This document shows, piece by piece, positions 56,342 through 64,000 of a stretch of 64,000 nucleotides of DNA. The notes below the pieces were generated by a model. It saw only the letters and a program-made list of their open reading frames with translations. It was not told the origin of the DNA and ran no database searches. How positions within the stretch are numbered: the first letter of the stretch is position 1; the number at the start of each line of letters is the position of its first letter. This DNA is from Pseudomonas fluorescens NCIMB 11764. Its GTDB lineage: Bacteria; Pseudomonadota; Gammaproteobacteria; Pseudomonadales; Pseudomonadaceae. Both the position numbers and the translations under genes were made by a program. The stretch lies in the NCBI RefSeq assembly GCF_000293885.2, contig NZ_CP010945.1, positions 6,096,001-6,160,000 on the forward strand, read 5' to 3'.

Positions 56342-58108
56342 TCACAGGTCGAGAACGATTTTTTTGGACTTGCAGCGCGAAACACACGGCATGATCCACT
56401 TACCGCCTTCTCTTTCTTTCTTAGAAAGGTAAGTGTCATGATGCTCGATCTCGCCAGATACAACAGGAGTCATACAAGTACCGCATACTCCCTGCTCACA
56501 CGAGGCTTCGATGTGAACATCGTTATCCAAACAAGCTTGCAACAACGTAGAGCCAGCCGAGACGGTGAATGTTTGACCCGACTTTTTAAGCTCAACCTCG
56601 TATTCTTCAACAGAAACGGGGGCATCATTCTTTTTACTAAAAAATTCAAACCGGATGGACTCTTCAGCGACTCCATGGGCAAGAGCGACAGCAGATACAG
56701 TTTCGATCATTGGTTGCGGGCCGCAAGTGTAAACATCTACGTCCTGGGCGTTATGAGTCTCCATAATATCGGTAAGTTTTGCTCTGGTCTCGTCTGGGCC
56801 TAAGCCAAGATGCACATTTAAGCGATCGCCCAATGCAGTCAGCCGATCCTGAAACGGAACATACTCAAATGCACGAGCAAAATAATGTATTTCATACGGT
56901 GAGCCTTGCTGATCCAGAGCCTGTGCCATGCACAAAATTGGGGTGATACCGATGCCACCAGCTACGAGAATCGGGTGTTTGCCGGTTTGGACGAGTGGAA
57001 AACCGTTTCTCGGAAGTGTGACTTTTAATTGAGTTCCAACCTTTACATCTTCATGCATTGATCTGGAGCCGCCACGGGACTGAATCTCTTTCTTTACACC
57101 AATGATGAAGGATTCACGCTCATCAGGCCCATTCACGAGGGAGTATTGCCGAATGCTGCCCTCCGGCGTTGTGATGCTAATGTGCATCCCTGGAGTGAAT
57201 ACTGGAAGTGGATACCCGATAGGCTTTAGCCAGTATGAGTTGATATCACTTGTCTCTTGGGTATGCGTAACCACTTCGCAGATATAGTGGCTAGGAGGAG
57301 CTTTAGTCAGGTTTTCGCGAACGACTTCAGGCTCTTCGACAGTCTGATCGCTGATATCAGTTATGCTGATCAAGTCGGTAGCGACAGCTTCTGCTGCCCT
57401 ACGGATAACGTTCATGGCCTGCGAGTAGTTCTTTTGAAACTCGTATCCCGAACGTCCCGGAGTGAGTACTTGCGCATGTACTACGCATTTGCTAACAGTT
57501 GCGCGCTGCATGTACAAATGAATTGCAATGGAACCTGCTTTTGTAACCACAATCGCTCGGTCATTCAGCATGGTTTTTAAATGCAAATCTTCAGCGCTAG
57601 CCACACGAAACACTTCGATGAACGCAGAAAGATTATGACGTAGGGTGCTAACCACTCCGTCAATATCTGCAGCTATAACTACGCTATGCAGATTTGTTTT
57701 TACAGAATTTACAAGCTGAGCGTCATCGAGGATTGAAATTGGCTCTCCTGCCGGCTGACCTAGAGTCGTCCAGATAAAACCATGCTTTTCACGGGCAGGG
57801 AAAGTATTGACCCGCGCGGCACTTGGAGGCGGCGCATCACGATGGGCCGGTACAAAGGTGCAGCCACCAGTTCCGCTTTCATAAGTCCATCCATGATACT
57901 GGCAGCGCAACTCGTTACCGGTATTAGCGCCTAGAGTCAACCGCAACCCTCTATGAGGGCAGCGGTTCTCCCAAGCATTCACTGAGCCATTATCATCGCG
58001 CCAGATGGCCATTTCTTGCCCCATCAACGTCGCATGAAAGACATGGCGCTTTGGGAGATCTTCAGTGGTAGCAATAGGAAACCACTGGTTGACGTCAAGT
58101 TTATTCAC
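56342..58108 (-). CDS. ndmD: NdmD, N-methylxanthine demethylase reductase with extra Rieske domain
   Basis: The 588-residue protein joins an N-terminal Rieske domain (C50, H52, C69, H72), a connecting region (about 110-270), an FMN/NADH reductase module (RQYSL at 320-324, GGIGITP at 384-390, CGPQPM at 462-467), and a C-terminal plant-type 2Fe-2S ferredoxin (C537, C542, C545, C575). This order is unique to NdmD, which feeds electrons from NADH to NdmA, NdmB and NdmC and supplies the Rieske cluster that NdmC lacks. From memory, length and sequence closely match P. putida CBB5 NdmD. GTG start, with AGAGG upstream, 28 bases after ndmC. Confidence 0.96.
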   Translation of the reverse strand: MNKLDVNQWFPIATTEDLPKRHVFHATLMGQEMAIWRDDNGSVNAWENRCPHRGLRLTLGANTGNELRCQYHGWTYESGTGGCTFVPAHRDAPPPSAARVNTFPAREKHGFIWTTLGQPAGEPISILDDAQLVNSVKTNLHSVVIAADIDGVVSTLRHNLSAFIEVFRVASAEDLHLKTMLNDRAIVVTKAGSIAIHLYMQRATVSKCVVHAQVLTPGRSGYEFQKNYSQAMNVIRRAAEAVATDLISITDISDQTVEEPEVVRENLTKAPPSHYICEVVTHTQETSDINSYWLKPIGYPLPVFTPGMHISITTPEGSIRQYSLVNGPDERESFIIGVKKEIQSRGGSRSMHEDVKVGTQLKVTLPRNGFPLVQTGKHPILVAGGIGITPILCMAQALDQQGSPYEIHYFARAFEYVPFQDRLTALGDRLNVHLGLGPDETRAKLTDIMETHNAQDVDVYTCGPQPMIETVSAVALAHGVAEESIRFEFFSKKNDAPVSVEEYEVELKKSGQTFTVSAGSTLLQACLDNDVHIEASCEQGVCGTCMTPVVSGEIEHHDTYLSKKEREGGKWIMPCVSRCKSKKIVLDL

Positions 58109-58136
58109 GGCACATACCTCTTATCAATTCTTGTTA

Positions 58137-58991
58137 TTAGTCCCGCAGAGCGCCATATTGCACACCTTTCTCACGCAGCCAGCGACGATAAGCTGTTGCA
58201 AGAACATCGGCCCGAACTGGGCTTTCTCGACTCGCAGCCAAGGGAAGACGCTTTGGAACTTGGTTAATAAGAATCATCAAGTCCTGGCCAAAAATCGTCT
58301 GCTGGAAATGGCGAAGTTGTTGGTCTGTGTTAACGTCGTCCACATAGCACATTATTGTATGTGCAATGCACCAATCTTCGTCTACAGGTTGAATAAACAG
58401 GCCAAGGGCATCCCACCTATGTGGTTCGGGTGGACAAGTTTTATATAGAATTGCGGAATATGGTCTAGTCACGCGGTAGATATATTGCATGTCAATTGGC
58501 TCGACAGCAGTAGCTGAGCCTTTGGGTTGCGGAAACTTACACTCCGTAGCAAAAATCTCATCGAGACTTTCATCATGGTGGACGTTATATGGTTCAACCT
58601 CCGTCAGTGGCTCTGCACCCAAAATGTCGGTATGAACAAATGGAAAATGAGCCATATCTAGAAAGTTCTCGATAGCGCGCAACCCTGAGACATTGACGCG
58701 CACAGATCCAGCGCTAACGATTCGGCGATCAGGCTCATGGAACTCTGCGATATCGAACATCTCACTTGGTTTGTCGGCAAAGGAGAGCCACAGGACACCA
58801 TAGATTTCTTTGGCGCGGATAGGCTTAATCTCGCCCGCACTTGCTTCCCAATAAGCATGAACCGCATCAGCACTTTTCACATAGCTGACTGTACGCCCCA
58901 GCAATCGGCAGCGGTATTTTTTATCGAGTGATACATCATCCAAAGCAGCGACTGGATGCCAGTCGTTAAAAATTACTTGGTCAGTAGACAT
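58137..58991 (-). CDS. ndmC: NdmC, 7-methylxanthine N7-demethylase subunit
   Basis: The 284-residue protein is a Rieske-type oxygenase that has lost its own Rieske domain: no C-x-H...C-x-x-H pattern appears in the first 100 residues. The mononuclear iron motif is intact in NFLDMAHFPFVH (D112, H115, H120). With NdmD and NdmE it removes the N7 methyl of 7-methylxanthine, giving xanthine and formaldehyde. AGAGGGG precedes the ATG. It heads the ndmC-ndmD-ndmE run, with the perfect palindrome at 59020-59037 about 30 bases upstream. Confidence 0.95.
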   Translation of the reverse strand: MSTDQVIFNDWHPVAALDDVSLDKKYRCRLLGRTVSYVKSADAVHAYWEASAGEIKPIRAKEIYGVLWLSFADKPSEMFDIAEFHEPDRRIVSAGSVRVNVSGLRAIENFLDMAHFPFVHTDILGAEPLTEVEPYNVHHDESLDEIFATECKFPQPKGSATAVEPIDMQYIYRVTRPYSAILYKTCPPEPHRWDALGLFIQPVDEDWCIAHTIMCYVDDVNTDQQLRHFQQTIFGQDLMILINQVPKRLPLAASRESPVRADVLATAYRRWLREKGVQYGALRD

Positions 58992-59019
58992 TATAACCCC
59001 TCTGGCCTTTCAGTTGATC

Positions 59020-59037
59020 TATCTGGTATACCAGATA
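59020..59037. promoter_or_regulatory. 18-bp perfect palindrome upstream of ndmC, candidate GntR operator
   Basis: TATCTGGTATACCAGATA is fully self-complementary. On the ndmC strand it follows directly after TATTAT, a plausible -10 element, so a bound repressor would block initiation. The core CTGGTATACCAG recurs upstream of ndmB. TGGT-N2-ACCA is the symmetry expected for FadR/VanR-type GntR proteins, one of which is encoded at 63202. Confidence 0.78.
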
Positions 59038-59155
59038 ATAGCTTAAGAACTACTGACTCTCAAACCTATTAAGATTGGGTCAGCAATTCTTAAGCAAATT
59101 TTTGAATAAAATCTCGTGCCCCCTCTCAGAGGCTACAGATGTTGAAATCCAAAAA

Positions 59156-60241
59156 TTACAGTTGATTACGGTGTTGATTTACAAAATCCGCACCTAGAGA
59201 CTTCCTAGCTTCATGCACAGCTACTCGCTCCGCATAAAGTTCCCGCACAAACTGGGCCACCAAACAGCTATCAGCAAACATGTCGTACTTCCAACCTGTA
59301 CCGTATGCAGCGAGGTTGATATTGTCGATCGTCATCAGCCGAAGACTGGATTTTTCTTCCTGGATGTAGCTGTCAATTGCTTTACGAATTAACTCTTTGG
59401 TGGGGGCGAGCTTATGTGCATGCCAAAAATCGGTATGCCATTCGCCTGGTTTTGGATTGCTAAATGGATATTGGATTGAACGCCCTGGGCGGTCATACCC
59501 TAAGCCATCCCAAGGGCCAGTTTCGCCAGCCCACCAATTACGAGGCCCGTTGGGTGCAGCTGGTCGCACTTGCGCCCAGTGGACAGTGTTACGAGCCAAC
59601 CATTCGTCCGCGTAGCTGTCGTCATTGAAGGGGTCGAGGCGACGAATACCCTCTTGATCCCCTCGCAATTGGGCGACCGCGATTTCAACTTCGTTTTCGA
59701 CTTTGAAGATACAATGGCTGTAATCCATGCAAATATTGAATGGGATGCCGTGCCGTTCCACAATATCGGCTACCTTTGAAACACGCCTTGGATCCTCAGA
59801 CCACATATCAACGTGATTCTCAAAGGTAATAATCACACCTTGCTTTTCCGCATACTCGAAGGCGTTTAAATACGAAATCGCTACCTCTTCATCAGTAATG
59901 TAGTGACCATCTGCATGCTTCGCCCACACCATAAGATTGTGGTACTTAGCGCCCACAGCCAAGGTCTGATCAATATTTTCGCGAATACGTTGCTCATCGG
60001 CGCCGAGCGTATAAGTCCAACTTCCACTGTAAACTGGTAAAGAGTATCGCTGGCTTGCCTTGATATACTCATCTAACTCTTCGGTGCCCACTGGAATTCG
60101 ATCAACAAAGTCCCACAATCCCGATTCCCTTTGAAGACGAAACTGCTCCATAATCGGCAGTTCGCGATCAGAGACCGGTTTACCGATGGATGAGGGCTGA
60201 ACGCCACGACCTGCACAACCAAGCAAAAACATCTTTTTCAT
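59156..60241 (-). CDS. Xylose isomerase-like TIM-barrel protein in the ndm cluster
   Basis: The 361-residue protein resembles the sugar phosphate isomerase/epimerase (AP endonuclease 2) superfamily: strands and metal ligands are suggested by VIITFENHVDMWSEDP (Glu/Asn/His, about 134-149), FNICMDYSHCIF (Asp/His, about 167-178) and HTDFWHAHK (about 271-279). It would be a cytoplasmic metal-dependent isomerase or lyase. AGAGAG precedes the ATG. It lies 32 bases after the purine permease on the same strand. No step in the known methylxanthine route needs such an enzyme, so its role is open. Confidence 0.75.
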   Translation of the reverse strand: MKKMFLLGCAGRGVQPSSIGKPVSDRELPIMEQFRLQRESGLWDFVDRIPVGTEELDEYIKASQRYSLPVYSGSWTYTLGADEQRIRENIDQTLAVGAKYHNLMVWAKHADGHYITDEEVAISYLNAFEYAEKQGVIITFENHVDMWSEDPRRVSKVADIVERHGIPFNICMDYSHCIFKVENEVEIAVAQLRGDQEGIRRLDPFNDDSYADEWLARNTVHWAQVRPAAPNGPRNWWAGETGPWDGLGYDRPGRSIQYPFSNPKPGEWHTDFWHAHKLAPTKELIRKAIDSYIQEEKSSLRLMTIDNINLAAYGTGWKYDMFADSCLVAQFVRELYAERVAVHEARKSLGADFVNQHRNQL

Positions 60242-60273
60242 TGTTTTTCTCTCTTAGATGGAATTGTGAACTT

Positions 60274-61617
60274 TCAAACCTCTGCTTCTTTTGCAGCCAT
60301 CAGCAGTGACTCCTTAGCATCCTCCTTACTTCCAAAGCCATTGAAGAAGACATTCAAAACGACCGCACATATCGCAGTGAGCAATACAGAGCTTTCTAGC
60401 AACGGAGCCAAATCCTTTGGCAGTTTTGCGAAGAATTGGGGCGACACGACAGGAATCATTCCTATGGATACACTAATTGCTACAACGTAAAGATTTTTAC
60501 TATCGGCAAAGCTGACCCTGGATAAAACCTTGATGCCGCTAGCTGCAACCATCCCAAACATTACCAAACCGGCTCCCCCCAAGACGTATGGTGGTATTGA
60601 GGCGATGATCATTGCAACTTTTGGAAACAACGCCAATCCTACCAAAAAGAGTCCGGCGAGAGCGCACACCCATCTACTCTTAACACCTGTGATGCTGATA
60701 AGACCAATATTCTGAGCATATGACGTGTAGGGGAATGTATTGAACACACCACCTAGCATCGTTCCAAACCCATCCGCTCTAAACCCACGCACAAGGTCTT
60801 TTTCGTTTACGGGCTTGTCAACCAACTCGCCCAGCGCTAAGAACATACCTGTGGATTCAATAAAAGTAACCAGCATAACAATGCACATTGCAACAATAGG
60901 CCAGAGACTAAATGAAGGCACTCCAAAATGGAAAGGTAAAACCAATCCAAACCAGGGGGCTGCGCTCACATCATCGAAATTAATCTGCCCCGCACTGAAG
61001 GCTAAAACGAACCCAAACGCCATGCCCAACAATATGGAAATGTTCGAGATGAAGCCTTTTGCAAATCTTACAATCAATAATATTACGACCAAAACGGAGG
61101 CAGCAATAGTAAGATACAGCGGATTACCAAAATCAGGATTGCCGTATCCTCCCGCTGACCAGCTTGCAGCTACTACCATCAGCGATAAACCAACCGCCAA
61201 AATTTCCGTACCGGTTACAACAGGAGGAAAAAATCTTATAAGTTTTCCAATGAAGGGGGCGACCAGAAATCCAAAGATCCCGGCAGCAATAGTAGAACCA
61301 AAGACTTGAAGCAATCCAGCTTGAGGATCTGTTCCGATCGCAATCAGCGGCCCAATCGCCGTAAAAGTTACGCCCATCATGACGGGTAACCTAATACCTA
61401 CATTGGCAAACCCAACACACTGAATTAATGTTGCAATCCCACAAGCAAAAAGATCTGCATTGATTAAGAACGCGATTTGATCCTTAGGCAACTTAAGCGC
61501 GGCGCCAAGTATCAACGGTACGGCGACAGCACCGGCGTACATCACAAGTACGTGCTGCCACCCCATGAACATTACCTTCCAAATGCTTGTTTTCTTCTGC
61601 GAGGCTAGTGATTGCAT
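60274..61617 (-). CDS. NCS2-family purine (methylxanthine/xanthine) permease
   Basis: The 447-residue protein has about 14 membrane segments and the NCS2 signature QNIGLISITGVKSR (in xanthine/uric acid permeases QN-x-G-x4-TG-x-x-SR), together with TFIESTGMFLALGEL. It is expected to import a methylxanthine or xanthine by proton symport. The start is taken at the ATG at 61617; GTG at 61626 is possible. It sits 112 bases after ndmB on the same strand. Confidence 0.88.
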   Translation of the reverse strand: MQSLASQKKTSIWKVMFMGWQHVLVMYAGAVAVPLILGAALKLPKDQIAFLINADLFACGIATLIQCVGFANVGIRLPVMMGVTFTAIGPLIAIGTDPQAGLLQVFGSTIAAGIFGFLVAPFIGKLIRFFPPVVTGTEILAVGLSLMVVAASWSAGGYGNPDFGNPLYLTIAASVLVVILLIVRFAKGFISNISILLGMAFGFVLAFSAGQINFDDVSAAPWFGLVLPFHFGVPSFSLWPIVAMCIVMLVTFIESTGMFLALGELVDKPVNEKDLVRGFRADGFGTMLGGVFNTFPYTSYAQNIGLISITGVKSRWVCALAGLFLVGLALFPKVAMIIASIPPYVLGGAGLVMFGMVAASGIKVLSRVSFADSKNLYVVAISVSIGMIPVVSPQFFAKLPKDLAPLLESSVLLTAICAVVLNVFFNGFGSKEDAKESLLMAAKEAEV

Positions 61618-61729
61618 GAGAAGCACCCAAACTAATAAGTATTAGTGACCGAAATAGTCCGCACCAGACATTTCAAAATACCCGTGCCGTCCTCCTCAGG
61701 TCGGCACCGAGCTTCCGCTTAGCAGACTC

Positions 61730-62797
61730 TTACTGCTCCTCTTCAATAACATTCGTCAAGACGGAATCGCAGAACGCCTCCCGCCCTTCAACCGCTGCCA
61801 GAGATAGCTCTTTATGCCATTTGCGGAACTGGATGGAAATTTTATCGGTTGCAACGGAGACTTCCGAGGTCTGTATTTCGAGAGGCCATTGCGATTCGAT
61901 AACAGGCTGGTCTTCGTCAAGCACCCGCTTCTGGAAAGCCAGGTGCATATGATCAGGTTGATTATCCTTCTCACGCACGATAATCATAAAGTTTCGGCAA
62001 GACTTATTATCGACAGGGCTAGCGGTAGTCCAAAGAACGAAGCGAGAATCATCTTTCCACAATTTTATTTCAAGATTTACTGAGTACGGCATTGTGCAAC
62101 GGTAGTTGAAGTCACCCATCGGTGCTTCTGGCGGGATGCCTTTCATTTCACGCGGCGGAGCGAGTTTAAATTGCAGTTCGCCATCAACACGATTCACGTA
62201 AACAGTCGGGTGGCTAGCGAAAAACGGATCATAGAGCGTACCAGGGTGTACGAAGGCAAAGTGCGAAAAGTCTGTGAAGTTTTCCCAGCGCCGCTCAGCC
62301 ACAGTCTCCCAAATATACGAATCGGCAACGATTACCTGCATGTCGGGATTATCGAAATCGCTGAGGTATGGAATCTGGGTGCAATCGAAGCTGTTATCCA
62401 GTCGCACCCACACGATGTCGTATTTCACCTCACAATCGAACGAGGAAATCTTGGCTCGAGGAGAAATGCTTTTGTCAGGGCAAGCAGGGATTAGTTGACA
62501 TGCTCCAGCCTCATCGTACCGCCAACCGTGATAGGGACATTCGAGATAATCCTTGCCTGCGTTGCTGCAGATGCGGCCGATGGAAAGCTGTGCCGAACGA
62601 TGAGCACACCGGTCAGCAGCAGCGATGATCTTAGAGTTTAACCTGGCCAACACCAATTTCTCGCCTAGCAAGGTGACGCCCATAGGGCCATGCCCACTGG
62701 CGTTGGCGCGTTCGAATTCATTGAGGGTACAAACTGGATGCCAGAAGTGGCGAAGGTAAGTCTTGTCTTCTAGCAACGGCTTGAGCTGATCTTTCAC
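61730..62797 (-). CDS. ndmB: NdmB, theobromine N3-demethylase (Rieske oxygenase)
   Basis: The 355-residue enzyme removes the N3 methyl of theobromine (giving 7-methylxanthine) or 3-methylxanthine, using O2 and electrons from NdmD. The Rieske ligands are C64, H66, C87, H90 (CAHR and CPYHGW), and the mononuclear iron site is NFTDFSHFAFVH (D176, H179, H184). From memory the sequence is nearly identical to P. putida CBB5 NdmB and clearly different from NdmA. GTG start at 62797 with GAGG upstream gives exactly the NdmB N-terminus; the open frame upstream to 62989 is non-homologous and crosses the operator. Confidence 0.95.
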   Translation of the reverse strand: MKDQLKPLLEDKTYLRHFWHPVCTLNEFERANASGHGPMGVTLLGEKLVLARLNSKIIAAADRCAHRSAQLSIGRICSNAGKDYLECPYHGWRYDEAGACQLIPACPDKSISPRAKISSFDCEVKYDIVWVRLDNSFDCTQIPYLSDFDNPDMQVIVADSYIWETVAERRWENFTDFSHFAFVHPGTLYDPFFASHPTVYVNRVDGELQFKLAPPREMKGIPPEAPMGDFNYRCTMPYSVNLEIKLWKDDSRFVLWTTASPVDNKSCRNFMIIVREKDNQPDHMHLAFQKRVLDEDQPVIESQWPLEIQTSEVSVATDKISIQFRKWHKELSLAAVEGREAFCDSVLTNVIEEEQ

Positions 62798-62877
62798 TTG
62801 AGTGTCCTCAGGGCTAGGAAATGCTGGTCTTATTGTTCTAAACCAAAAGCGTCTACAAGGTTTACCAGAATCCATAT

Positions 62878-62889
62878 CTGGTATACCAG
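62878..62889. promoter_or_regulatory. CTGGTATACCAG operator upstream of ndmB
   Basis: The 12-bp core is identical to that before ndmC, and TAT precedes it in both. It lies 81 bases before the ndmB start. A related imperfect copy lies ten bases closer to the gene. Confidence 0.75.
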
Positions 62890-62907
62890 CATAGTCGGTT
62901 TTTTTGA

Positions 62908-62931
62908 CGTGCAGCGAGTTTTCGCTGCACG
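62908..62931. other. Perfect hairpin in the ndmB upstream region
   Basis: CGTGCAGCGA and TCGCTGCACG enclose GTTT. On the plus strand a T run precedes it rather than follows, so it is not a normal terminator in either direction. Confidence 0.45.
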
Positions 62932-63201
62932 CCGGAAAGGTCGTGCTGGGTGATTTCAGAGAGCAGATTTCGTGCCAAAATGAAGGCACTACAATCCCTC
63001 CGGGATGCTATACCATTGAAAAATCGGCAAATTTTTATTGAAGTAGGACAGAAAGTCTCTTAATCGTGTATACAAGACCAAGAGTATTTGTGCACCGAAT
63101 TTGTTTCTAACGGTGACACCAGCCACGGCCGTGTTACATTTTGGTGCCGTGTTCGATCACCATGACAGCTCTTAGAGCCGTAAGGCACCAAAGGTAAATC
63201 A

Positions 63202-63864
63202 ATGCTGACCCAGACAATCGTTGCAGCCATATCTGATGCGATCTACCACCGCAGGCTTCCACCCGGTACGAAGCTGAATGAGCGAGAGATCGCAGAGCTA
63301 TTCAACGTTAGCCGCACAGTCGTCCGCCAGGCCCTCATCCGACTATCTCAAGACAAGCTGGTGGAAATCTCACCCAAGCGCTCAACAAGCGTTTGGTGTC
63401 CTACATTTGACGATGCCTTCGAGCTCTACCAAATGCTCTTGGTACTCGAAAGCGGTGTGATTGATCAATTAATTCAGTGCATAACTGAACAACAGTTAGA
63501 AGAACTAAAAGTTCACACCCAAAAGGAACATACTGCCCATCAATGCGGACTGGATGATGAAGGAGATAAATTAGGAAGAGGCTTTCATTCGCTTCTTATT
63601 TCCTTTCTTGGAAATAATACTATCAATCAGATTCACTCCCAACTACGACGCCGTGAAGCGTTGATAAATGCCCTATACCGAGTTGGGTTCGACTACTGCA
63701 AGCTCAGGAATGAACATACACAACTCGTGACATGCTTAGAGCGCAAAGATGCTGTGTCAGCCAAAGAGCTTCTGGCGTCACATTACAACCTGGTTATCAA
63801 AGGTTACAAGTTTGACGCTGCCCGCTCACCTGAGATAAACCTAAAATTTGCCCTAAGAGTCTGA
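63202..63864 (+). CDS. GntR-family (FadR/FCD) transcriptional regulator
   Basis: The 220-residue protein has an N-terminal winged helix (PPGTKLNEREIAELFNVSRTVVRQALIRLSQDKLVEI, about 18-54) and a C-terminal all-helical FCD domain with probable metal/ligand His residues (for example H138 in FHSLL). It is divergent from ndmB and is the only regulator in the methylxanthine cluster, so it is the likely repressor or inducer-responsive switch acting at CTGGTATACCAG. AAAGG stands before the ATG. Confidence 0.85.
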   Translation: MLTQTIVAAISDAIYHRRLPPGTKLNEREIAELFNVSRTVVRQALIRLSQDKLVEISPKRSTSVWCPTFDDAFELYQMLLVLESGVIDQLIQCITEQQLEELKVHTQKEHTAHQCGLDDEGDKLGRGFHSLLISFLGNNTINQIHSQLRRREALINALYRVGFDYCKLRNEHTQLVTCLERKDAVSAKELLASHYNLVIKGYKFDAARSPEINLKFALRV

Positions 63865-63901
63865 ACAAGAAAAAGGGGGCATAGCCCCCACCCTTGTTCA
63901 G
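63861..63901. terminator. Terminator between gntR and the edge gene
   Basis: CTGAACAAG and CTTGTTCAG form the outer stem and GGGGGC/GCCCCC the inner one, with loop ATA. It includes the stop codons of both convergent genes. Confidence 0.75.
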
Positions 63902-64000
63902 AAATAATATTTTACTATTGCACTTGTTACATTCTGATTTGTATCGTATGCACTTGTATTTTCAATCCCATATTTATTAGACCAGTAATCATACTCAATT
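63898..64000 (-). CDS. C-terminus of an outer-membrane beta-barrel protein (partial)
   Basis: The last 33 residues of a minus-strand gene are in view: IEYDYWSNKYGIENTSAYDT followed by NQNVTSAIVKYYF and TGA. Alternating aromatic residues and a terminal Phe are the barrel-assembly signature of outer-membrane proteins. The pattern is compatible with Tsx/OmpK-type nucleoside channels, which would suit the purine context, but the piece is too short to assign. It is convergent with gntR. Confidence 0.6.
   Translation of the reverse strand, partial: IEYDYWSNKYGIENTSAYDTNQNVTSAIVKYYF

Larger units (their letters stand above)
62798..63201. other. Divergent promoter region ndmB / gntR
   Basis: The 404-bp gap has no gene. 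Besides the operator at 62878-62889 it holds a weaker copy GGTTTACCAG (62859-62868), a hairpin (62908-62931), and TGTATACA (63069-63076), which resembles a half-matched operator 126 bases before the gntR start. Confidence 0.55.

Noticed and set aside
61730..62989. A longer NdmB with 64 extra N-terminal residues
   Set aside because: The extension has no similarity to Rieske oxygenases and crosses the CTGGTATACCAG operator; the GTG at 62797 with GAGG upstream yields the exact 355-residue family length.
55662..63864. A second demethylase (NdmA) hidden in the cluster
   Set aside because: Only three proteins have Rieske-oxygenase features: NdmB, NdmC and the Rieske domain of NdmD. No other C-x-H...C-x-x-H pattern is present on either strand.

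Overview
The window is a chromosomal segment of a Pseudomonas, most likely of the P. fluorescens/P. putida side of the genus. The left part carries typical Pseudomonas genes in high-GC codon usage: the acyclic terpene atu cluster, cheV, a moeA-moaB//mobA block, kefB-type antiporter, amt, the DUF883/YqjE/YqjK trio, dgt and a BvgA/RocA-like regulator. From about 28.8 kb to the right end the base composition is visibly more AT-rich, intergenic gaps are larger, gene remnants and repeats appear, and the content becomes purely accessory catabolism. I read this as an island inserted at the regulator near 28.8 kb.

Layout. (1) 1-8826: atuR (partial, minus) divergent from atuABCDEF, the citronellol/geraniol degradation pathway, with a clear two-box AtuR operator between them; atuG and atuH do not follow. 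(2) 8898-11719: DEDDh exonuclease, ppnP, MOSC protein, CheV. (3) 12182-15974: an HPt-like protein, a NarL-type sensor kinase/response regulator pair, a YegS-type lipid kinase and a small membrane protein. (4) 16039-20525: molybdenum cofactor genes moeA, moaB, mobA, a small lipoprotein, an RluA-like pseudouridine synthase, a small protein behind a near-perfect LexA box, and a glutaredoxin-like protein. (5) 20734-28844: CPA2 antiporter, ammonium transporter, membrane-stress trio, EAL protein, dGTPase, a receiver-only protein and a truncated RocA-like regulator that ends at the island border. (6) 28845-30500: a gene-poor, decayed stretch with IS21-like terminal repeat motifs and a reading-frame remnant.

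(7) 30545-49433: a catabolic region whose substrate I cannot name: a cupin dioxygenase-like protein, two LysR regulators, a 1017-residue FAD/Fe-S dehydrogenase, GMC oxidoreductase, AroE-like dehydrogenase, aldehyde dehydrogenase, amino acid permease, XRE-cupin regulator, a polyamine-type ABC importer and a class III aminotransferase. (8) 49558-51447: a chemoreceptor.

(9) 51744-64000: an N-methylxanthine (purine alkaloid) degradation cluster. NdmB (N3-demethylase), NdmC (N7-demethylase lacking a Rieske domain), NdmD (reductase with an extra Rieske domain) and NdmE (GST-like partner) are all recognisable. They sit with glutathione-dependent formaldehyde dehydrogenase and S-formylglutathione hydrolase, which would oxidise the formaldehyde released at each demethylation, a purine permease, a TIM-barrel isomerase-like protein, an unknown protein, a GntR regulator, and the C-terminus of an outer-membrane barrel at the right edge. 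No N1-demethylase NdmA lies in the window, so the encoded route fits theobromine, 3-methylxanthine or 7-methylxanthine to xanthine rather than caffeine. A shared palindrome, CTGGTATACCAG, precedes both ndmB and ndmC and is the likely operator of the GntR protein.
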